Source: Eriocheir sinensis (lineage: Eukaryota; Arthropoda; Malacostraca; Decapoda; Varunidae). From it: a stretch of DNA of 64,000 nucleotides. Location of the stretch: positions 309,270-373,269 of the forward strand of contig NW_026110519.1 of NCBI RefSeq assembly GCF_024679095.1, read 5' to 3'. Shown here one piece after another: positions 60,249 to 64,000 of this stretch; position 1 is the stretch's first letter; each line of letters starts with the position of its first letter. The position numbers and the translations under genes are program-made. The notes beneath the pieces are model-generated. The model searched no databases and was not told the origin of the DNA. It saw only the letters and a program-made list of their open reading frames with translations.

Positions 60249-60594
60249 ATTACACCAAACGTGTTACATCCGTAGACATATTCGTGATTTGCATCAGCTA
60301 GAAATGCTAGATAACAAAGGTTAATAGAAACACAAAACATCTATGCAAATATTGTTTAATTTAACAATACATTTAATTGACACACACATTCTTTACCTTG
60401 TGACGTACATAGTTTCAGGGGTAGTTAATAACAAAACATCTACGCATATATTATATTGTTAAACTTCATCTACGCAGATGTTGTACAAGTTACATGTAAT
60501 TTTATTAAACTTTTAAAAAGTTACATTCTTTCCTAACCCCGTGACCAATATGCAATATGTGTGAGCAAACAACAACACAATTAAACACTTTAAC
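60249..60594. other. AT-rich spacer
   Basis: Contains CAAATATTGTTTAATTTAAC and two further ATCTACGCAGATGTTG or ATCTACGCATATATTA phrases. No gene seen. Confidence 0.4.
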
Positions 60595-60854
60595 AGATCC
60601 AGAGTACGCAGACGTGGAACAGCAGCATCCATGAAGCAGCGAAGCGGTGCCCGGTGACTACACATTTCTTGAGTACGGTGCACGACACATTTCTTGAGAG
60701 TACGGTAGATTCGTCACCTGCTGACACAACACCTATATCTTCTCGTAGTCTCCGACCTTTGTGGAACGCTTGCCAAAACATTGGTCTAGGAGGAAGTCTT
60801 AACTTACAATTGCATGCGCGCAGAGAGACCCATGCAAATGTCACACACAACTAG
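60595..60854 (+). CDS. Doubtful 66-85-aa frame
   Basis: THFLSTVHDTFLESTVDSSP, ADTTPISSRSLRPLWNACQN, ending in sequence (GCATGCGCGCAGAGAGACCC) shared inverted with 34520-34560. The opposite strand is open over the same span. Two short direct repeats ACACATTTCTTGAG lie at 60660 and 60688. Confidence 0.25.
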
Positions 60855-60880
60855 AGTTAACGGACCTTGGTGCTGAAAAG

Positions 60881-61444
60881 ATGATTCATGTTGTCATTGT
60901 GATCTCTGACGGTGAAAGTTATTTTATAATTCGTAGCTTGCGGTTCATCACTTTCCTGTTCTCTCCCAAAGTACAAAGTGTTCGATATGGATTGAAGGAG
61001 AACGATACTTCACCTTTTCTAAAATTCAAAGAACGTAAAAACGGAGCTAGCCAGGCATGCTTTGCATTTTACTTGTTGAATTTTTCAATGGCGATGTACG
61101 ACGTCATCATGATGTTGAAAGAAGGTCAAACCCATCACACACTCTTAACGTCTATAATAGACCGATTAATCGCACCTTTCGGTTACGATTATCAAACCCC
61201 GCTCAGGAACTTACTTCAGAAAGTGTTAGACAAAGCAGGTATCGCTACGATCTTTCAGGACACAACACGGCTCGCTGAGAGAGAGAGGAGCTTTCAAACT
61301 TACCCGTCAAGTCTAACTCCGATGAAAGATAAACTATTAGAAAGTGGTTTTGTTCACCAATTAAATTCTGACAGCGTTAGTTGTATGGACTGTAGATTCA
61401 TTCATACACAACCTCGAATTTCATGTCTCTCAATACTTTGGTAA
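60881..61444 (+). CDS. Unknown 187-aa protein
   Basis: ATG 60881: MIHVVIVISDGESYFIIRSL, GLKENDTSPFLKFKERKNGA, SQACFAFYLLNFSMAMYDVI, HTLLTSIIDRLIAPFGYDYQ, with a Cys pair near the end (SVSCMDCRF). Mostly helical, globular. 61000-61125 is copied inverted at 22815-22940. The last ~15 codons may be foreign. No family recognised. Confidence 0.6.
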   Translation: MIHVVIVISDGESYFIIRSLRFITFLFSPKVQSVRYGLKENDTSPFLKFKERKNGASQACFAFYLLNFSMAMYDVIMMLKEGQTHHTLLTSIIDRLIAPFGYDYQTPLRNLLQKVLDKAGIATIFQDTTRLAERERSFQTYPSSLTPMKDKLLESGFVHQLNSDSVSCMDCRFIHTQPRISCLSILW

Positions 61445-61469
61445 AATATGAAAGAACATCGTGACATGT

Positions 61470-62010
61470 TAAAAACAGCCACAACTTCAGGTCAATTTTT
61501 ATTTTAGGAGTAAAACAAACATACACTACCACAGAACATACACGCACACGAATAACAGATACAGAATTATCAGTCCACACGCACACGAATTACATAGAGA
61601 CTTTTTCAGCCACAACTTCAGTTCCATTTTTATTTTAGGAGTAACATAAGAGTCTGCACACATGTCTTAGGTTGACCTGATTTCTAATGTTAACACAATT
61701 TATATACTGTACAGAACACCTCCATCACATACACAAGTTACATACACTACACACTCACACACACCAGTTCCATTTTAATACACACACACAAGTTACATAC
61801 GTACAACAGGAAGAGGTTCAACAGGAAGAGTTCGTTTACAACTGTAAGTTTAAAATTTAGTACACATTCAACATCTTAAAAATTACATCTTAAAAATTAG
61901 TACACATCTCAGCATTCACACACATGTAGAATAAAAACATTCACACACATGTAGAATAAACACTTGACATTTCATCTTATCACGTGAGTCACATCCTTTC
62001 TTCTTCTAGC
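61470..62010 (+). repeat. Direct duplicates and copy of 36190-36415
   Basis: CAGCCACAACTTCAG plus TTTTATTTTAGGAGTAA occurs at 61478-61513 and 61607-61642. 61780-62010 matches 36190-36415. Non-coding. Confidence 0.65.
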
Positions 62011-62030
62011 TTGCAACAACAACACCAAAC

Positions 62031-62530
62031 TTAAAGTTGACCCTCGGACGAGACTGTTTTACTGACGTGATGAGAAGATGACTGACCAATCGCTCTCTTG
62101 TAAGCGATGAGATTGTTGTTGTCCAAGCGACGTATTTCGTAATTGTTGCAATCTATTATGATTAACTTGAAGTCGCCGATTATGTACGTTCCTTTGGAAC
62201 GGGTTCGTACTCTGTGCGCCACAGCACATGCAAGATTAGGACAATTTTCATTCAAACACGACCGCATGTGTTCCTTCAATATGTATTTGTACAGTTTGGC
62301 TATGGGGCAGTTGTGTCTGTCGTACACGTGTGTGAGAATGCGTTTGAACAGACTGCAGGTCGCATTACATTGGTTATTAGTACATCTGGTGTAGTGAGCA
62401 AAGGTAGTGTAAAATACATCCTGAATGTTCTTATCTTGGTTGTTGATGTTTAGAATCACATAGTAAAGTATTTTAGCGTTAACTTGGCAAAGATTATTTT
62501 CATTTGACGCACTGGATTTTTTCAATTCAA
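62031..62530 (-). CDS. Cys/His-rich protein, possible TAZ-like zinc finger
   Basis: Minus frame from about SSASNENNLCQVNAKILYYV. The core has Cys/His at TRCTNNQCNATC, HVYDRHNCP and MRSCLNENCPNLAC, recalling the repeated H-x4-C-x4-C helices of TAZ fingers (CBP/p300-like). WSSV is reported to encode a CBP-like protein, but I cannot show homology. C-terminal ~60 residues are beta-like (GTYIIGDFKLIIIDCNNYEI). The ORF extends 5' to 62627 through antisense of another gene, so the true start is lost. Confidence 0.45.
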
Positions 62531-62534
62531 TTTT

Positions 62535-62645
62535 AGACTTGTTATCGAGACAAGTAGGCAAAGAGGAATTCAAGAACATCCTCGATGGAATCGAACATCG
62601 CATCACAGAGAACGATTTGCGAGACACTGTCGATCACCTGTCGTC
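62535..62645 (+). pseudogene. Fragment: LSRQVGKEEFKNILDGIEHR
   Basis: About 35 well-composed codons (continuing ITENDLRDTVDHLSSEDN) cut on both sides, by the zinc-finger gene at about 62532 and the basic gene's 3' flank at about 62645. Slight EF-hand-like look, not conclusive. Confidence 0.4.
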
Positions 62646-62689
62646 CGAAGATAATTTTATTTTACTCTTACTGTCCGATACATTCCCAT

Positions 62690-62923
62690 TCAGTCTTTCA
62701 TACGGAGACATTTCTTCATTTGCTTGATGATTGATTTTTTCATGCATGTCGAAGGTTTTGATCTGGCCTTACCCAGTCTCTTCTTATTCGTCTTCTTAAT
62801 CATCTGATCGTTCAGCTTGAGGCGCTTAGTGCGTCGCCTCTTCTTCCCGGTGGCATCTGTCTTACCCTCGGTCTTCCGACGGCGCCCTTTTTTGTTGGCT
62901 CGTCTAATTGTCAAAGCTGCCAT
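62690..62923 (-). CDS. Small highly basic protein, 77 aa
   Basis: ATG 62923: MAALTIRRANKKGRRRKTEG; about 45% Lys plus Arg, clusters KKRRRTKRLK and KKSIIKQMKKC. Stop at 62690, followed on the minus strand by TAAAATAAAAT. Composition like DNA-condensing core proteins (compare the role of nimaviral VP15), but that is analogy only. The C-terminal third is copied at 30199-30283. Intact. Confidence 0.6.
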   Translation of the reverse strand: MAALTIRRANKKGRRRKTEGKTDATGKKRRRTKRLKLNDQMIKKTNKKRLGKARSKPSTCMKKSIIKQMKKCLRMKD

Positions 62924-62934
62924 CGTCGATTAAC

Positions 62935-63225
62935 TTTAACCAGATAAATATTTAGAATTCGTCGCAGACGGCAGAGTGATTCCTCGGGTGTTAGAGTGAT
63001 TCTTCGGGTGTTTGGCTCTCTTGCTTTTTCCTAATTTATTTGTAGGTCTTCAACAATACCGGCTGGTCACATTACTTTTTATTCCGTCTTGTGTGCAGAA
63101 CAGGTGTGTAAATGTGCGTGTTTTGGATTTACAAAGTCGACTTTAAAAACAAAAAGAGGAGGAGAATGGTAGGATTCTTTACGAAATATTACCAGATTAA
63201 AGATGTAGCTGCACATGACGGTATC
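62935..63225. other. Spacer upstream of the basic gene
   Basis: AT-rich with two tandem GTGATTCTTCGGGTGTT-like units at 62980-63010. It may hold the basic gene's promoter; no other gene. Confidence 0.35.
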
Positions 63226-63229
63226 CGTA

Positions 63230-63335
63230 CAAGGCGTATCTATCGAGTCACCTCAAATTCTATCCAAAATAAATTCGGATCGATCTAAGTTAGACCCCTT
63301 TTTAAACTAAATTACAGTTGATAAAAATACGGTCT
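63230..63335 (-). pseudogene. 3' end of CC3 and flank (copy of 33100-33210)
   Basis: Matches GTACAAGGCGTATCTATCGA to TTGATAAAAATACGGTC; only the last few codons of CC3 are included before a junction. Confidence 0.6.
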
Positions 63336-63380
63336 TCGGCGTAACGCTATTTAAGATCATCAAAAATATTAACTTGGCAA

Positions 63381-63470
63381 GTAGTCGCGTCCGATTTAGA
63401 ATCTGTCGTTACCGCGTTTGAATTGAATGCCGATGCTGAGTCGTTGATGTCTAAAAAAAAAAAGCTACTT
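63381..63470 (+). pseudogene. Gene X C-terminal fragment
   Basis: VVASDLESVVTAFELNADAE, SLMSKKKKLLNEKI in frame; runs into the start of gene Y. Matches 53425-53505 and 25960-26010. Confidence 0.6.
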
Positions 63471-63501
63471 AACGAAAAAATTTTGAACAGAAGAAAAAAA
63501 A

Positions 63502-63892
63502 ATGGAACTGTTCAAGATTATTGTTCGAATCTAAGCTGAATTGGAAAATAGAGCAAATCAACAAGAAGTATTTCAACAACACAGAACTCGAATTACTTAA
63601 ACCGATGTTAAAAAACATCGGTGAATATCCCAGTGACTTCGACACTCCGTTCGATGTCGCGTTGCAGTCTCTCATCGATATCGGAGATTTGTTTATCCAA
63701 ACGTGTGTGTTAGAAATGCAAAGTAAATTGTATGAACAGGCACGGACATTCAGTTTAGATTCCAGAACGTACATTGTTGATCAGATGACTAACAATTTTA
63801 ACGCTTTGGAAAATCGACTCGAGGAAATAAAAAAGAAGCAAGTCATAGTCAATGCATTGTCACTGGGAATAAAAACAATTGGGTGTGAATAG
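63502..63892 (+). pseudogene. Gene Y, frameshifted and truncated copy
   Basis: ATG 63502 (MELFK) loses frame within 6 codons because of a deletion. From 63541 the proper frame resumes (NWKIEQINKKYFNNTELELL) to EEIKKKQ, then ends at a junction at about 63842. Lacks the repeated C-terminal units of 26053-26703. Confidence 0.65.
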
Positions 63893-64000
63893 TGTATGTA
63901 ATGCATTGTCAGGTAAAAGTTCTTGACGTGTAGTTTTGCAGATTGGGTGTAAATAAAAACCATTTTGCTTTCTTATTTTTTTTATTTCATTACACGGTGC
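63845..64000 (-). repeat. Inverted copy of the 4930-5090 / 20410-20540 gene-end block
   Basis: GACAATGCATT, CACACCCAATTGTTTTTATT and the A-run with ATGAAATAAAAAAA appear as reverse complement. Cut by the window edge. Confidence 0.7.

Overview
The window looks like a piece of an arthropod genome, most plausibly a decapod crustacean. It carries a decayed, scrambled integrated large-DNA-virus-like island into which host retroelements and a DNA transposon have inserted. The host assignment is inference from long TA/GT microsatellites, CR1/jockey-type LINEs with short tandem-repeat tails, a GC-rich Gypsy LTR element, GT-AG introns of about 80-90 bp and AATAAA signals overlapping stop codons. The viral assignment (nimavirus-like, i.e. 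relatives of white spot syndrome virus known as endogenous copies in decapods) is also inference. It rests on IAP-type BIR and RING pieces, many short single-pass membrane and coiled-coil proteins, a small very basic protein, a possible TAZ-like zinc-finger protein, tight or overlapping ORFs, and a dispersed hr-like repeat family. I could not assign any named nimavirus core gene.

Layout. 1-37091 and 50884-64000 are the virus-like mosaic. Nearly every gene there exists as two to five partial copies in both orientations, joined to pieces of other genes at abrupt breakpoints. Examples: coiled-coil family CC1 at 7.9, 36.8, 51.9, 53.3 and 59.2 kb; CC2 at 20.7 and 29.7 kb; CC3 at 33.2, 35.9 and 63.3 kb; a 197-aa protein at 28.6 kb with a broken copy at 10.3 kb. 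Many copies carry a nonsense codon or frameshift. Some look intact: the spliced genes at 24455-25048 and 56497-56882, and single-exon genes at 7181-7654, 16547-17104, 28612-29205, 53544-53894, 54601-54816, 57089-57598, 60881-61444 and 62690-62923. BIR halves, a RING segment and an IAP C-terminal exon are all present, but dispersed in different places and orientations.

Between and inside the gene pieces lies one repeat superfamily, in dispersed single copies and as arrays (30.4-30.7, 32.5-33.0, 57.5-58.6 kb). Its conserved blocks are TCAGAAT, GTCTA, GAC, AAAGTCTC and CATTCAC. Two perfect or near-perfect fold-back inversions (5806-6822 and 55062-55358) and a 365-bp imperfect inverted repeat (11741-12105) also occur.

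Inserted elements: an EN/RT LINE at 12928-16283 that splits a virus-like gene; a 5'-truncated CR1-like LINE at 17878-19030; a short 5'-truncated LINE at 19259-19886 that splits a second gene; and a Gypsy composite at 37092-50883 (two 526-bp LTRs, CTAT target duplication). The Gypsy gag is itself interrupted by an 8.4-kb Ginger-like DNA transposon at 41506-49931, with 862-bp terminal inverted repeats, a GCGG target duplication and a decayed H2C2 integrase. So the right half shows three nested layers.

The mosaic could be genuine rearrangement of an amplified endogenous virus or partly a mis-assembly of many similar copies; the sequence alone cannot separate these.
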